The notes: a model not told the origin generated them from the sequence alone. DNA of 64,000 nucleotides from H111-94 sp034436045 (GCA_034436045.1 DAOTVZ010000288.1:1-64000), one strand, 5' to 3'; positions 51,993 through 61,672 are shown, numbered from the stretch's first letter. Numbers and translations: made by a program.

Positions 51993-52556
51993 ATGCCTTA
52001 TCTTGCAACAGTCAATAAACATCACTACCGTATTGAAACCCATGAGGAGCAGCAGAGCGTCACGCTGGACGGCGTGGTACACGCGCTCGACTGGCGGCAA
52101 CTGGCCCCCCTGGCGGCGGATGCGAAGGGCAATGTCGGCGTCGGCGGTCACTATAGTCTGCTCATCAATGGTGCCTCATTTGATATTTTCGCACGTCGCA
52201 TCATTAAGCCAGACGAGCAGGATAGCCAGACCTACGAGGTACAGATCGCCGGTCACCGCTTCGAGGTCAAGGTCGAAGACGAACGCGCCAGGCTGCTGGC
52301 CGGTCTAATCAAAGGTAGCGGCACCGGTGGCACGGCCAGCGTCTACGCACCCATGCCAGGGCTGGTAGTGGGCGTGCCGGTTGAGATCGGCCAGAACGTC
52401 AACGCGGGCCAGCCCGTGCTGATCCTCGAAGCCATGAAGATGGAAAACGATCTCACCGCCCCCATCTCCGGCACAGTCAAAGAGGTGCATGCCCGCAAAG
52501 GCCAGGCCGTTGAACAGGGAGCGATGCTGGTCGTTATAGAGGCCCAGGAAGAATAA
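51993..52556 (+). CDS. Biotin/lipoyl-type carrier protein (BCCP-like)
   Basis: A carboxyl-carrier protein for a biotin-dependent carboxylase. The last 75 residues (VYAPMPGLVVGVPVEIGQNV and VLILEAMKMENDLTAP) form a biotinyl domain with the biotinylated Lys149 in EAMKMEN. The N-terminal 100 residues form an extra beta-rich domain (VTLDGVVHALDWRQL), like the N-terminal half of acetyl/propionyl-CoA carboxylase carrier proteins. The start at 51993 was chosen for a GAGGGAG 11 nt upstream; the frame is open to 51927. No carboxylase subunit is adjacent. Confidence 0.83.
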   Translation: MPYLATVNKHHYRIETHEEQQSVTLDGVVHALDWRQLAPLAADAKGNVGVGGHYSLLINGASFDIFARRIIKPDEQDSQTYEVQIAGHRFEVKVEDERARLLAGLIKGSGTGGTASVYAPMPGLVVGVPVEIGQNVNAGQPVLILEAMKMENDLTAPISGTVKEVHARKGQAVEQGAMLVVIEAQEE

Positions 52557-52568
52557 GTATGGTTGACC

Positions 52569-52596
52569 GCAGGAACTCGATTGATCGAGTTCCTGC
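52569..52596. terminator. Terminator between the carrier protein and class B PBP genes
   Basis: GCAGGAACTCGAT and ATCGAGTTCCTGC form a 13-bp perfect stem, between two convergent genes. Confidence 0.85.
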
Positions 52597-52603
52597 ATAT
52601 ATT

Positions 52604-54217
52604 TTATGCGCACCCGATTTGTAGCAGGCCGGTCTTGCAACAATAGTTCGGGTCGGGTGCGGCTGGCTGCGGGACATGGATGACTTGCGAGAAGATGTCG
52701 TTATACATGGCTGTCACCATTGGGCCGACATCCTGGCCACCATCGCCGCCATTCTCACGCATCGCCACGATGGTCAGTGACGGAAGTTGAGCGGGATTCG
52801 TGGCATAGTAGGGGGCCTGCGTAATTAACCATGCCTGCGCAGGTGTCCCCGTATCACTCACCTGCCCCGTTCCGGTCTTGGCGATAATCGACCAGGGCGA
52901 GGTATAGAGCTTGACCGGCGTCAGCGAGCCGGAACCGCAGCGCACTACACCATACATGGCTTGCCGCACATCCATCGCCGTCTGCGCCGAAATCTGCTGG
53001 CTCCCCAACGGCTGCGGCGACATCTGCACCAGCACATTATGATTGGGATCAACGATCTTCTCAATTAATTGCGGTTGCATCATTTGCCCACCGTTCGCCA
53101 CCGCATCGTCAATAAGCGACATCTGAAGCGGAGTCATGGTATCGAAACCCTGCCCAAACGAGTCGGCGGCAAGCTGGTTGGTTGCCAGTGGCTGACCATT
53201 CTTCCGCACATGGCTGACCACAACAGGCAAATTGTCGAAGGGAATCTGCTTCCCGACATAGAAGCTATGGGCATAGTTCAGCCAGGTCTGCTCGCCGGTC
53301 TCAACACCAATTTGCGCGTAGATGATGTTATCCGAATGGGCAAAGCCATATGCCGTTGTCACGGGAAAATGAATGGTATAGCCCTGGATGTTATTGCCGA
53401 CAGGCCCAAACGCCTGCCCATCAAAGTAAACCGGCCCTAGCGCCTGCTGCTGACTAAACTCCTGATTGAGCGTGGTATGTCCCGAATCAAGGGCCGCCGC
53501 CAGCGTCATTGTCTTAAACGTTGAGCCGGGTACATAGCTGCCCTGAATGGGCCGCTCCAGCAGCGGCTGGTCCTTATTCTGTACCAACTGGTTGTAATAG
53601 GAGAGATTGCCGGTGGCAAGCTGCTGTACCAGTTCATTCGGATCAAAACTGGGCCGACTGAGCATGGCAAGAATCTCACCGGTATGCGGGTCGGTAACGA
53701 TCACCGCGCCCCGATTCGATGGGAAGGCATTCACATTATCAATGAGGGCCGGGGTATCAAAATCCTGATTGACGATGCGCTGAATGCGTTCGTCTATCGT
53801 CAAATAGATATCATCGCCCACCGGCGGCCGATGTAGTGTCTGATTGATCACATTTTTCAATGCTGTCATCCCGACCTGACCATCCAGATAGCTATTATAG
53901 GCAGCTTCAATGCCGGTCGCCTGATAGTTCGGGCCAGCATAGTAGCCGATCAAGCCTGCCAGCGAGGGGTCGGTATAATGGCGCACATAGCCACAACCCG
54001 TCGCAGAAGGCGTGGAGTAGGCCAGCAAGACACCATTGCGATCAAAAATTCTTCCCCGCACCGGTGCGTTATCCAGCAGGCATTTCCGCCCATTATGGGG
54101 ATTATTCACGACTTGCTGCGCTACCACCACCTGCCAGTAGACAAGACCCACGCTCAAGGCCGTGAAGCAAGCCAGAAACAATAGAGCAAGCCGATAGACG
54201 CCTCTTTTTACATCCAT
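52604..54217 (-). CDS. Class B penicillin-binding protein (peptidoglycan transpeptidase)
   Basis: Membrane-anchored transpeptidase, 537 residues. A cytoplasmic start and helix (LALLFLACFTALSVGLVYWQ, about 9-31) are followed by a short dimerisation region containing RGRIFDRNGVLLAYS, and by a penicillin-binding domain with SxxK at 232-235 (GSTFK), SDN at 295-297 and KTG at 447-449. This short N-terminal layout is like the PbpA-type proteins of actinobacteria, which work with RodA-family partners in septum or elongation synthesis. No RodA-like gene is adjacent. Confidence 0.92.
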   Translation of the reverse strand: MDVKRGVYRLALLFLACFTALSVGLVYWQVVVAQQVVNNPHNGRKCLLDNAPVRGRIFDRNGVLLAYSTPSATGCGYVRHYTDPSLAGLIGYYAGPNYQATGIEAAYNSYLDGQVGMTALKNVINQTLHRPPVGDDIYLTIDERIQRIVNQDFDTPALIDNVNAFPSNRGAVIVTDPHTGEILAMLSRPSFDPNELVQQLATGNLSYYNQLVQNKDQPLLERPIQGSYVPGSTFKTMTLAAALDSGHTTLNQEFSQQQALGPVYFDGQAFGPVGNNIQGYTIHFPVTTAYGFAHSDNIIYAQIGVETGEQTWLNYAHSFYVGKQIPFDNLPVVVSHVRKNGQPLATNQLAADSFGQGFDTMTPLQMSLIDDAVANGGQMMQPQLIEKIVDPNHNVLVQMSPQPLGSQQISAQTAMDVRQAMYGVVRCGSGSLTPVKLYTSPWSIIAKTGTGQVSDTGTPAQAWLITQAPYYATNPAQLPSLTIVAMRENGGDGGQDVGPMVTAMYNDIFSQVIHVPQPAAPDPNYCCKTGLLQIGCA

Positions 54218-54458
54218 AATACAGACCCTTCTCTTGTGTTATCCTCAAAAACCTTTAGCACATAAGATCATCGTAGCACTCCTGCTTTTGCTGTGCAACA
54301 TATAGAACGCAAAAGGGCATATATGAGATACAAACCGCATTATTGATGAGATTATGGAACATCCTTTGGATGGTAGACAAGGCATCGCCCTGCCTTGCGT
54401 TCACACACATCTGTAATCTATGATTAGGTAGGGAGCATCCTATTTTGGAGCTAGTTTC

Positions 54459-54487
54459 TTGTATGATGTTTATGCAGGACACATACT
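54459..54487 (+). promoter_or_regulatory. Putative promoter of the proline dehydrogenase gene
   Basis: TTGTAT, a 17-bp spacer and CATACT, ending 21 bp before the ATG. The rest of the divergent gap 54218-54508 has no gene. Confidence 0.35.
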
Positions 54488-54508
54488 TTATTCAGGAGGT
54501 GAGCGCCG

Positions 54509-55417
54509 ATGCTCAAAGATACGCTGTTGTATCTTGCTCAAAACGAACAGATACGCGATTTTGTTATTCATAATAAAGCCACCAGAAGCGTCTCGCGGCG
54601 CTTTGTGGCGGGCGAACACCTGGATGAAGCGCTGCTAGTCACACGCACGCTCAATCAGCGCCATATTCAGGTGGCGCTGGACCTGCTCGGCGAGAACGTT
54701 ACGGACGCAACGGAGGCCCGGCAGGCGGCCCGCAATTACATCGCCGCGCTCGACTGTATTCACGAGAACAACCTTGATGCCAATATTTCTGTCAAACTGA
54801 CCGCGCTTGGCCTGGATATCGCGTCAGAGTTGTGTGAGCAGAACATACGCATGATATTGGAACATGCACGCGAGCAGAACATCTTCGTCTGCATCGACAT
54901 GGAGGGGTCGGATTATACGGAGCGCACAGTTGAGTTGACCCTACGCCTGCACCGCGATTTTCCGCTCGTTGGCACCGTCATCCAGGCATACCTCTACCGC
55001 AGCAAAAAGGATATTGAGCGTCTGATCGAGGAGAGCGTGCGTGTGCGTCTGGTAAAAGGCGCGTATAGAGAACCGGCCTCGCTGGCCTACCAGGAGAAGA
55101 AGCAGGTAGACCAGAACTATGTAGAATTGATGCACATGCTGCTGGCGCGCGGCAATTTCCCCGCCATCGCCAGCCATGACGAAGCGATCATCGAGGCCGC
55201 ACGCAGATTTGTGCGCGATCACGGCATCAGCAAGTCGGCCTTCGAGTTTCAAATGCTTTACGGCATCCGGCGCGACTTGCAGGAAGAACTGGTGCGGCAA
55301 GGCTATAATATGCGTGTCTATGTGCCCTACGGTACGCAGTGGTATCCCTACCTCATGCGGCGCATGGCTGAGCGTCCCGCCAATCTCATGTTTGTTATGA
55401 GCAACGCGCTCCGCTAG
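54509..55417 (+). CDS. Proline dehydrogenase
   Basis: FAD-dependent oxidation of proline to pyrroline-5-carboxylate. The TIM-barrel motifs of stand-alone enzymes are present: ANISVKLTALGLDIASE, VCIDMEGSDYTERTVEL, VIQAYLYRSKKDIERL, VRLVKGAYREPASLAYQ, AIASHDEAIIEAARRF and, near the end, YVPYGTQWYPYLMRRMAERP. At 302 residues it matches the short bacterial form. AGGAGG precedes the ATG. The next-step dehydrogenase is not nearby. Confidence 0.92.
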   Translation: MLKDTLLYLAQNEQIRDFVIHNKATRSVSRRFVAGEHLDEALLVTRTLNQRHIQVALDLLGENVTDATEARQAARNYIAALDCIHENNLDANISVKLTALGLDIASELCEQNIRMILEHAREQNIFVCIDMEGSDYTERTVELTLRLHRDFPLVGTVIQAYLYRSKKDIERLIEESVRVRLVKGAYREPASLAYQEKKQVDQNYVELMHMLLARGNFPAIASHDEAIIEAARRFVRDHGISKSAFEFQMLYGIRRDLQEELVRQGYNMRVYVPYGTQWYPYLMRRMAERPANLMFVMSNALR

Positions 55418-55421
55418 GCCC

Positions 55422-55457
55422 ATCCATCTCCCCTTCCATGCGAAGGGGGAGATGGAT
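55422..55457. terminator. Terminator after the proline dehydrogenase gene
   Basis: ATCCATCTCCCCTTC and GAAGGGGGAGATGGAT form a 15-bp stem with one bulge. It lies between two convergent genes. Confidence 0.75.
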
Positions 55458-55482
55458 AGGATAATCCTGTAGAGATTGTGTG

Positions 55483-56886
55483 TTAGCGCGCGCGGCGCAA
55501 GGCTACTATCGGGTCGAGGCGCGAGGCGCGCACGGCGGGATAGAGGCCGAAGACGATGCCGATGAAAGCGGAGACGGCAAAGGGTAGCATGAGCGTCGTT
55601 GGTGTAATGACCAGCGGCACTGTGCCACCGCCGTTGCGCGCCAGCGCCGCTATAATCAGGTTAATGGTTAGCCAGCCGACAAAGATGCCGAGCAGCATAC
55701 CCAGGATACCGCCTAAGAGCGATAAGACCAGCGCCTCAATCAAAAACTGGGTGCGAATATCGGCGCGGCGCGCACCAATAGCCAGGCGAATGCCGATCTC
55801 GCGCGTGCGCTCAGTCACGGAGACCAGCATGATGTTCATGATACCGATGCCGCCGACCGTCAGCGAGATGGCGGCAATGCTGCTCAATAGGAGCGCAATA
55901 GCCTGCGTCACTTGCTGCGATTGCTGCAAAAGCTGCGCGGATGTAATGGTCTGGAAGTCGTCGGGAGTGCCTTTGGGAATATGATGGCTTGACTCCAGCG
56001 TGGTTGTGATTTCCTGCACCACCAGATTGATGTTATTCTGGTCGTCCACATCAATCACAATCTCGCTCAGATAATTGGTATTCGCCAGTCGGATCATTGC
56101 CGTTTGATAGGGAATGAAAATCACGTCATCCTGCCCAAAACCGCCTTTAGGGGCCAGCACACCTACCACACGGAAAAGCTGATTGCCAATCCGTATCTGT
56201 TGACCCACCGGATTTACATTGCTATTGCCAAACAGGTTTTGTGCCACCGTATCGCCCAGCACGGCCACCGGCTCCGCGCCCGCCTGCTGCTGCGTAGTAA
56301 ACCAGAGGCCATCGAGCATCTGCCAACCCTGGATGGTTTGCAAGTCTGTACTGACCCCCTGCACGCGCGTATGCCAGTTCTGGCTCTCAAAAACAACCTG
56401 CATATTACCGGCAGAAACTATCGGGCTGATTGCCGAAACATGCGGCAACTGGCTCAACAGACGCAGATCGTTGAGCGTCAGCGTCTGCGTGTTCTGTTCC
56501 GTGACACCACGGGTGTTCTGCGACGAACCGGGGGCGACAAAAATCGTATTCACGCCCTGGCTGGCAATAATGTTCGTAATAAAAGCCGCCACGCCCGATG
56601 TTAGCGTGAGCGAGCCGATGACGGCGGCTACACCTACCACAATGCCCAGCATCGTCAGGAAGGAGCGCGTGCGATTGGCCCAGATGGCGGTCAGCGCGCT
56701 GCCCATGCTTGTACCGAGCGAACTGCCACGTTGATAGCGTTTGCCACGCAACTCCCTGAGCAGATTCTGAACCGGTGCCTCGCCCGCTATCGCACCATTC
56801 TGGCCGGATATCGGCGGAGAGGTGGTAGTCTGCGTCGCCGTCCCTGCATGCACGCGACTCGTCTGCGGCTGTAGTGAACTGCTCAT
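55483..56886 (-). CDS. ABC transporter permease, MacB-like (second of pair)
   Basis: A 467-residue permease with an N-terminal cytoplasmic segment of about 75 residues (Gln/Thr/Ser-rich, then LLRELRGKRYQRGSS), a membrane helix (FLTMLGIVVGVAAVIGSLTL), a large extracytoplasmic domain of about 220 residues, and a C-terminal FtsX block (SLTVGGIGIMNIMLVSVTER, TREIGIRLAIGARRADIRTQ). This is the MacB arrangement without its fused ATPase. It is closely similar to the permease gene 14 bp upstream, so the two may form a heterodimer served by the shared ATPase at 58313. Confidence 0.88.
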   Translation of the reverse strand: MSSSLQPQTSRVHAGTATQTTTSPPISGQNGAIAGEAPVQNLLRELRGKRYQRGSSLGTSMGSALTAIWANRTRSFLTMLGIVVGVAAVIGSLTLTSGVAAFITNIIASQGVNTIFVAPGSSQNTRGVTEQNTQTLTLNDLRLLSQLPHVSAISPIVSAGNMQVVFESQNWHTRVQGVSTDLQTIQGWQMLDGLWFTTQQQAGAEPVAVLGDTVAQNLFGNSNVNPVGQQIRIGNQLFRVVGVLAPKGGFGQDDVIFIPYQTAMIRLANTNYLSEIVIDVDDQNNINLVVQEITTTLESSHHIPKGTPDDFQTITSAQLLQQSQQVTQAIALLLSSIAAISLTVGGIGIMNIMLVSVTERTREIGIRLAIGARRADIRTQFLIEALVLSLLGGILGMLLGIFVGWLTINLIIAALARNGGGTVPLVITPTTLMLPFAVSAFIGIVFGLYPAVRASRLDPIVALRRAR

Positions 56887-56900
56887 GCACTTACCTTCCT

Positions 56901-58316
56901 TTACTCTTCAGTGCGAATCGCTTCAATCGGGTCCAACCGAGAAGCGCGAATCGCGGGATAGAGGCCAAAGATCACCGCGATACTGGCCGAAACGACAAAC
57001 GGCAAGGCCACCGATGTGGCGGTGACGACAAACGGCAAATTTGCTAGATGCGTCACGATCATGCCGACCAGCAGGCCCAGCCCCAGGCCAATCACGCCAC
57101 CGACCAGACAGAGTACCAGCGCCTCGATCAAAAACTGATTGCGGATGTCGCCGCGTGTGGCCCCAATGGCCATGCGAATGCCAATCTCCCAGGTGCGCTC
57201 GGTCACGGAGACCAGCATGATATTCATGATGCCGATGCCGCCGACCGTCAGTGAGATGGCGGCAATACCGACCAGCAGATAGGTGAGTATCGCCGTCGTC
57301 TGCCCGATACGCTGCAAGATGAAGGTAAAGGTCGTCACCTGGAAGTCGTTGGTCGCGCCACTGGCGATATGATGGCGTTGTTGCAGCAGGACGGTGATCT
57401 CTTGCGCCACCTGATTAACATTAGCCGGATCATCCACCTGCACCTGAATCTGGTCAACATAGTTGGTGTTGTTCAGGCGAATCTGCGCCGCTCTGATCGG
57501 CACGAAGATCACGTTGTCCTGTGTGAAACCGCCGCCCTGGGGGGCCAGCACACCAACAACACGAAATGTCTCGCTCCCGATGAGAATCTGCTTCCCAATA
57601 GGATTCGCGCCAGAGGCATCGAAGAGACTATGATAGACTGTAGCGCCCAGCACGGCGACCGGTGTGCCGAACTGCGCATCGTTCGCGCTAAACCAGCTTC
57701 CCTGTGCAACTGTCCAGTTCTGCATACTCTGCACCTGGGTATTGACGCCCTCAATGGTCGTATTCCAGTTCTGACTACCGTAAACCACCTGCGCGCTGGT
57801 ATCAATGAAAGGGCTTTCGGCCTTAACATGCGGAAGCTGACCTATCGCTTCAGCATCCTGCAAGGTCAACGTGCTGAGTGTCCCGCTACCTTGCGAGACG
57901 CCATTGCTCTGCGCCGTGCCGGGGCCAACTATCACCGAGTCGCCCAGGCTGGCTACCTGCTGGCTGACATACGCACTCGTGCCCTGCGTCAGCGTCAAGG
58001 CTGCGATAACTGCCGCTACGCCGATAAAGATACCTAGCGCGGTAAGCAAAGAACGCATGGAATTGGCGATCAGCGCCTCGACCGCACTACCGAAATTCGC
58101 CCCCAGCATGGAAAGCGGGCCGCGCTGCCAGGTATGCTGACGCATCTCTTGCAGCAGGCTCTCCAGCGGGGACGGCTGTGGCGGCGAGGTGAGTGTCGCG
58201 GTTGATGACTGTATCCTGGCCGCACCATTCGCCTGTTGAACGGTCGCGGGCGGGCCTTGCCTGGGTGTGCCTTGCAGATTGACGCGGCGCACAGGCGGCT
58301 GAGTTGAACGACTCAC
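56901..58316 (-). CDS. ABC transporter permease, MacB-like (first of pair)
   Basis: A permease of 471 residues. It contains LLTALGIFIGVAAVIAALTL as the first helix, an extracytoplasmic domain, and the C-terminal block ISLTVGGIGIMNIMLVSVTE followed by RTWEIGIRMAIGATRGDIRN. The GTG at 58316 overlaps the ATPase TGA as GTGA, so translation of the two is coupled. An in-frame ATG at 58376 would add 20 residues and overlap the ATPase further. The N-terminal 70 residues are Thr/Ser/Pro-rich. Paired with the permease that follows after 14 bp. Confidence 0.88.
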   Translation of the reverse strand: MSRSTQPPVRRVNLQGTPRQGPPATVQQANGAARIQSSTATLTSPPQPSPLESLLQEMRQHTWQRGPLSMLGANFGSAVEALIANSMRSLLTALGIFIGVAAVIAALTLTQGTSAYVSQQVASLGDSVIVGPGTAQSNGVSQGSGTLSTLTLQDAEAIGQLPHVKAESPFIDTSAQVVYGSQNWNTTIEGVNTQVQSMQNWTVAQGSWFSANDAQFGTPVAVLGATVYHSLFDASGANPIGKQILIGSETFRVVGVLAPQGGGFTQDNVIFVPIRAAQIRLNNTNYVDQIQVQVDDPANVNQVAQEITVLLQQRHHIASGATNDFQVTTFTFILQRIGQTTAILTYLLVGIAAISLTVGGIGIMNIMLVSVTERTWEIGIRMAIGATRGDIRNQFLIEALVLCLVGGVIGLGLGLLVGMIVTHLANLPFVVTATSVALPFVVSASIAVIFGLYPAIRASRLDPIEAIRTEE

Positions 58317-59299
58317 GGTTGCTGGCCCCCAATCTGCGCCGGTTGAGCCTCGGCCTGCGCATGCAGTTTGTTCCATTCGTCAAGCGCAATGCGTCTGTTT
58401 GTCACCACCTCATCGCGCACCAGGCGTCCATCAAAGAAGGAAACCTGGCGTTTACCGTAAGCCGCTACATTGAGGTCGTGCGTCACCAGTACAATTGTCA
58501 GGCCCTGCTCGTTCAACTCTTGCAGCACCGCCATGATCTCGACGCTGGTACGACTATCCAGGTTGCCGGTCGGCTCGTCGGCCAGCAGAACCGCCGGGCC
58601 ATTCACCAGCGCACGCGCAATTGCCACACGCTGCTGCTGACCGCCGGAGAGTTCCGACGGCTTATGGTGCAGGCGATTCCCCAGGCCCACCAGGCTCAGA
58701 GCCTTACGCGCCCGTATCTCGCGCTCGCGCGCGGGCACTCCGGCATAGATCATCGGTAATTCAACATTCTTTAAGGCAGAGGCGCGACTTAACAGATTAA
58801 AGCCCTGGAAGACGAAGCCGATCAAGCGGTTGCGAATGTTCGCCAGCTCGTCGCTGCTCATCTTACTGACGAGGCGACCCATCAGCCAGTATTCACCGCT
58901 GGTCGGACGATCCAGACAGCCAATTAAGTTCATAAAGGTGGATTTGCCAGACCCCGATGGGCCTAACACGACGACAAACTCGCCGGGATAGACTTTCAGG
59001 GTGACATCGCGCAACGCGGGTACCAGCGTCTTGCCCAACACATAGGTCTTGGCCAGGTGCCGCACGTCAATGACCGGTTTGCCTTGCTGCCCACTCGTGA
59101 TCGTGATGGTCTCATCGGCCTGAGACGCGACCGTATTGGTCGCATGCGGCACGGTGGCCTGTTTCGTGATGTCCGTCGGCACAGGCTTTTGACCAACTGC
59201 CCATTCAGGCTGCGTTGGCTGCTCATCAATGGTAGGCGGTATGCCAGGACTCATCGGCGATGGCCCGCGCTGTGGTGTCTTTGCATCCTCTGTTGCCAT
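58313..59299 (-). CDS. ABC transporter ATP-binding protein, MacB/LolD type
   Basis: A 328-residue ATPase: 70 residues of Pro/Thr-rich N-terminal extension, then a nucleotide-binding domain with Walker A GPSGSGKST (near 112-120), LSGGQQQRVAIARAL and VLLADEPTGNLDSRTS. The C-terminal tail ends AQIGGQQP. It is located between the adaptor protein gene (gap 312 bp, with a palindromic element) and the two permease genes, with a GTGA overlap to the first. It is the motor of the predicted efflux or secretion pump. The substrate is unknown. Confidence 0.9.
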   Translation of the reverse strand: MATEDAKTPQRGPSPMSPGIPPTIDEQPTQPEWAVGQKPVPTDITKQATVPHATNTVASQADETITITSGQQGKPVIDVRHLAKTYVLGKTLVPALRDVTLKVYPGEFVVVLGPSGSGKSTFMNLIGCLDRPTSGEYWLMGRLVSKMSSDELANIRNRLIGFVFQGFNLLSRASALKNVELPMIYAGVPAREREIRARKALSLVGLGNRLHHKPSELSGGQQQRVAIARALVNGPAVLLADEPTGNLDSRTSVEIMAVLQELNEQGLTIVLVTHDLNVAAYGKRQVSFFDGRLVRDEVVTNRRIALDEWNKLHAQAEAQPAQIGGQQP

Positions 59300-59413
59300 G
59301 TTCCTGCTCTCTCGATTTCAAGAACCGCACGTACTATTGCAACCTTCTTCACGACGTTTGAAGCATCTCTCTCTGTATTATACAGTCAGCATGCTTCTCA
59401 GGTTGCAAAATCC

Positions 59414-59558
59414 CGTAGGGACATACTGTATCACGCCCACCACGAGATGATGAATTTTCACATCTGACATCGGCAATGGATGACCCCGTAGAGGCGTGCT
59501 TCATCACCCCCTGGAAATGCATCGATGGGCAAGCAGGGCGCGATGAAGCATGCCCCTC
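59414..59558. repeat. Degenerate palindromic repeat copies in the adaptor-ATPase gap
   Basis: Copies begin GTAGGGACATACTGTATCAC (59414) and GTAGAGGCGTGCTTCATCAC (59488), and the last closes in GCATGCCCCTC (59545-59555). They are more decayed than other members. They lie in the 59300-59611 gap between the MacB-type ATPase and adaptor genes. Confidence 0.7.
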
Positions 59559-59611
59559 CTCGTGTTGATTGGAAAAGATCATCATCCCGTCCCTACGAAT
59601 CTCCATCTCGC

Positions 59612-61672
59612 TTAGCCGAAGAGACCGCTTCTGCTGCTGGTAGCGCTGCCGACGATGACCGTTTCGCCGTTTGAGAGGCCACTCAGAACCTGGTAGACGG
59701 TGCCATCGGTATAGCCCAACACCACCGGCTTCACCACAAGCTGCTTCCCCGACTGCTCCAGCACATAGGCGGGCGTCGGACTCTCCAGGGCGATCTGCGG
59801 ATTCTGCTCCTCAAGCTGGATAAGCATCTGCCGCGCCGCCGCCGTCGCTTGAAACGCCTGCTGCGCGCTGATCAATTGCCGCCCGCCGGTTGCGGTCGAA
59901 GCAGTAGCGGCCAGACGCGCGAAATTAATGGCGTTGACCGGCAAGAGCAACACATTGCTCAGGCTCACCACCGTGATCGTCGTATTCGCCGTCATGCCGG
60001 GCAGCAGCTTCGCGCCTTGCAGGTTGGTCATATTAATATCAATATAGACGGGATAGGTCACGACATTGGAGACGGTCTGGCCATTGGGCGAGATCGAGCT
60101 AACCGTGCCGCTGAACACCTGACTGCCATAGGCATTGACGGTGAAGGTCGCCGGATCACCAATTTTGAGGTTAGCCATGTCGGCCTCGTTCACATCGGCC
60201 ACCACCTGCAACGAAGAGGTATCGACGATCTGAATGAAGGTTCCACCACTCGCGGTGGTGCTGCTGCTACCGGTAGAGACGCCAGGCGTCCCCCCTACAG
60301 TACCGTTAATCACCGTGACTACCCCATCATGGGGGGCCGTGAGCGTCGCCTGTTTCAGATTGTCCTCTGCCGTCTGCAACTGCACCAGTGCGGTCTGCAA
60401 AGCGGCTTGCTGACTTGAAACCGTTCCTTGCGAGGTCGTATTCGTACCATTCGCATTCGCCTCTGCCTGCGCCAGCGCCTTCTGATCTGCCGTGACCCTG
60501 GCCTGTGCCGCCGCATTATTGGCATTCGCCGTGACCTGCGCCTGGTTAAGCGCCTGCTGATCCGCCGTCACCTTCGCCTGCGCCTGCGCAATGGTCGCAT
60601 TAGCGGTGGCCTGTGTCTGCTGAAGCGCCTTCTGATCTGCCGTGACCTTCGCCTGCGCCGCCGAGATAGCAGCATTGGCGTTAGCCTGCGCTTGAGCGAG
60701 CGCCTGCTGATCCGCATTCACCTTTGCCTGGGCCTGAGCGTTGGCGGCGTTGGTGCTAGCCACCGTCTGCTGATACGAATACCACGCCGATTGGCAGGCT
60801 GCGGGTGCCGTCGATGGCGGCTGCGATGGCGGTGTGGTGGCAAGAGTTCCACAAGCCTGTTCATATGAATTAGCCGCCGACTGCAACTGTGCATTTGACA
60901 GAGCAAGCGTATTATTCAAGGCGGTCTGGTCATTATTGAGCGTCGTCTGTGCAGCATTAATAGCCGCTTGCTGCTGCTGCTGGGTATTGGTAAGTGCCGT
61001 TTGATCGTTACTGAGCGTCGTCTGTGCGGCACTGATAGCAGCCTGTTCCTGTGTCTGCGTGTTTGCCAGCGCCGTCTGGTCATTATTGAGCGTCGTCTGC
61101 GCCGCCGCTATGCTGGCCTGCGATTGCTTCAGTGTATTTGCCAGTGCCGTCTGATCGTTTGCCAGCGTTGCCTGCGCTACTGCTACGCTGGCCTGCGTCT
61201 CATTCTGCGTAGCCGAGAACGAATTTTGCGAGTTCTGCAAGCTAGTTTCGGCAGACTGCACCGCTGCCTGGGCCTGATTGACGGCATCTTGCAGCGAGGT
61301 CGGGTCTAACTGAGCCAGCACCTGACCCTTCTTGACCGTCTGGCCCACGGACACGTCAATGGATTGAATTTTCCCCGACCCAGTAAAGTTGACATCATAG
61401 ACACCACTTTGAAGAGGGCCAGTGGCGCTAATCGTCAGTGCTAAATTCCCCTGCGTTACCTGGCTAAATTGATATGTCACTGCACGCGGCCGACGTAACA
61501 GCGCAAAAACAATGCCTCCAAGCAATATGATGAGTAAAAGAACGGCGATACCTATAATGGGGCCGCGCCGCCGCCACCAGGGACGCGGTTGCAGCACGGC
61601 ATCGAGATCGGCATCATCATTCGTCCCAATAGATAATAATGGTGGAGTAGGACCTGGCATTTGTTGTGACAT
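59612..61672 (-). CDS. MacA/HlyD-family adaptor protein with long repeated coiled coil
   Basis: An adaptor of the membrane-fusion family, 686 residues. A short N-terminal tail and one membrane helix (about 37-60) are followed by a lipoyl-type half (VYDVNFTGSGKIQSIDVSVG). A very long coiled-coil hairpin with two families of 25-residue repeats comes next (around TTLNNDQTALANTQ and AQAKVTADQKALQQTQ, four copies each), then the second lipoyl half (LTAPHDGVVTVINGTVGG) and a beta-barrel region (DINMTNLQGAKLLPGMTANT). GGAG 11 nt before ATG 61672 was used; a GTG at 61696 is in frame. It works with the downstream ATPase and permeases. Confidence 0.9.
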   Translation of the reverse strand: MSQQMPGPTPPLLSIGTNDDADLDAVLQPRPWWRRRGPIIGIAVLLLIILLGGIVFALLRRPRAVTYQFSQVTQGNLALTISATGPLQSGVYDVNFTGSGKIQSIDVSVGQTVKKGQVLAQLDPTSLQDAVNQAQAAVQSAETSLQNSQNSFSATQNETQASVAVAQATLANDQTALANTLKQSQASIAAAQTTLNNDQTALANTQTQEQAAISAAQTTLSNDQTALTNTQQQQQAAINAAQTTLNNDQTALNNTLALSNAQLQSAANSYEQACGTLATTPPSQPPSTAPAACQSAWYSYQQTVASTNAANAQAQAKVNADQQALAQAQANANAAISAAQAKVTADQKALQQTQATANATIAQAQAKVTADQQALNQAQVTANANNAAAQARVTADQKALAQAEANANGTNTTSQGTVSSQQAALQTALVQLQTAEDNLKQATLTAPHDGVVTVINGTVGGTPGVSTGSSSTTASGGTFIQIVDTSSLQVVADVNEADMANLKIGDPATFTVNAYGSQVFSGTVSSISPNGQTVSNVVTYPVYIDINMTNLQGAKLLPGMTANTTITVVSLSNVLLLPVNAINFARLAATASTATGGRQLISAQQAFQATAAARQMLIQLEEQNPQIALESPTPAYVLEQSGKQLVVKPVVLGYTDGTVYQVLSGLSNGETVIVGSATSSRSGLFG

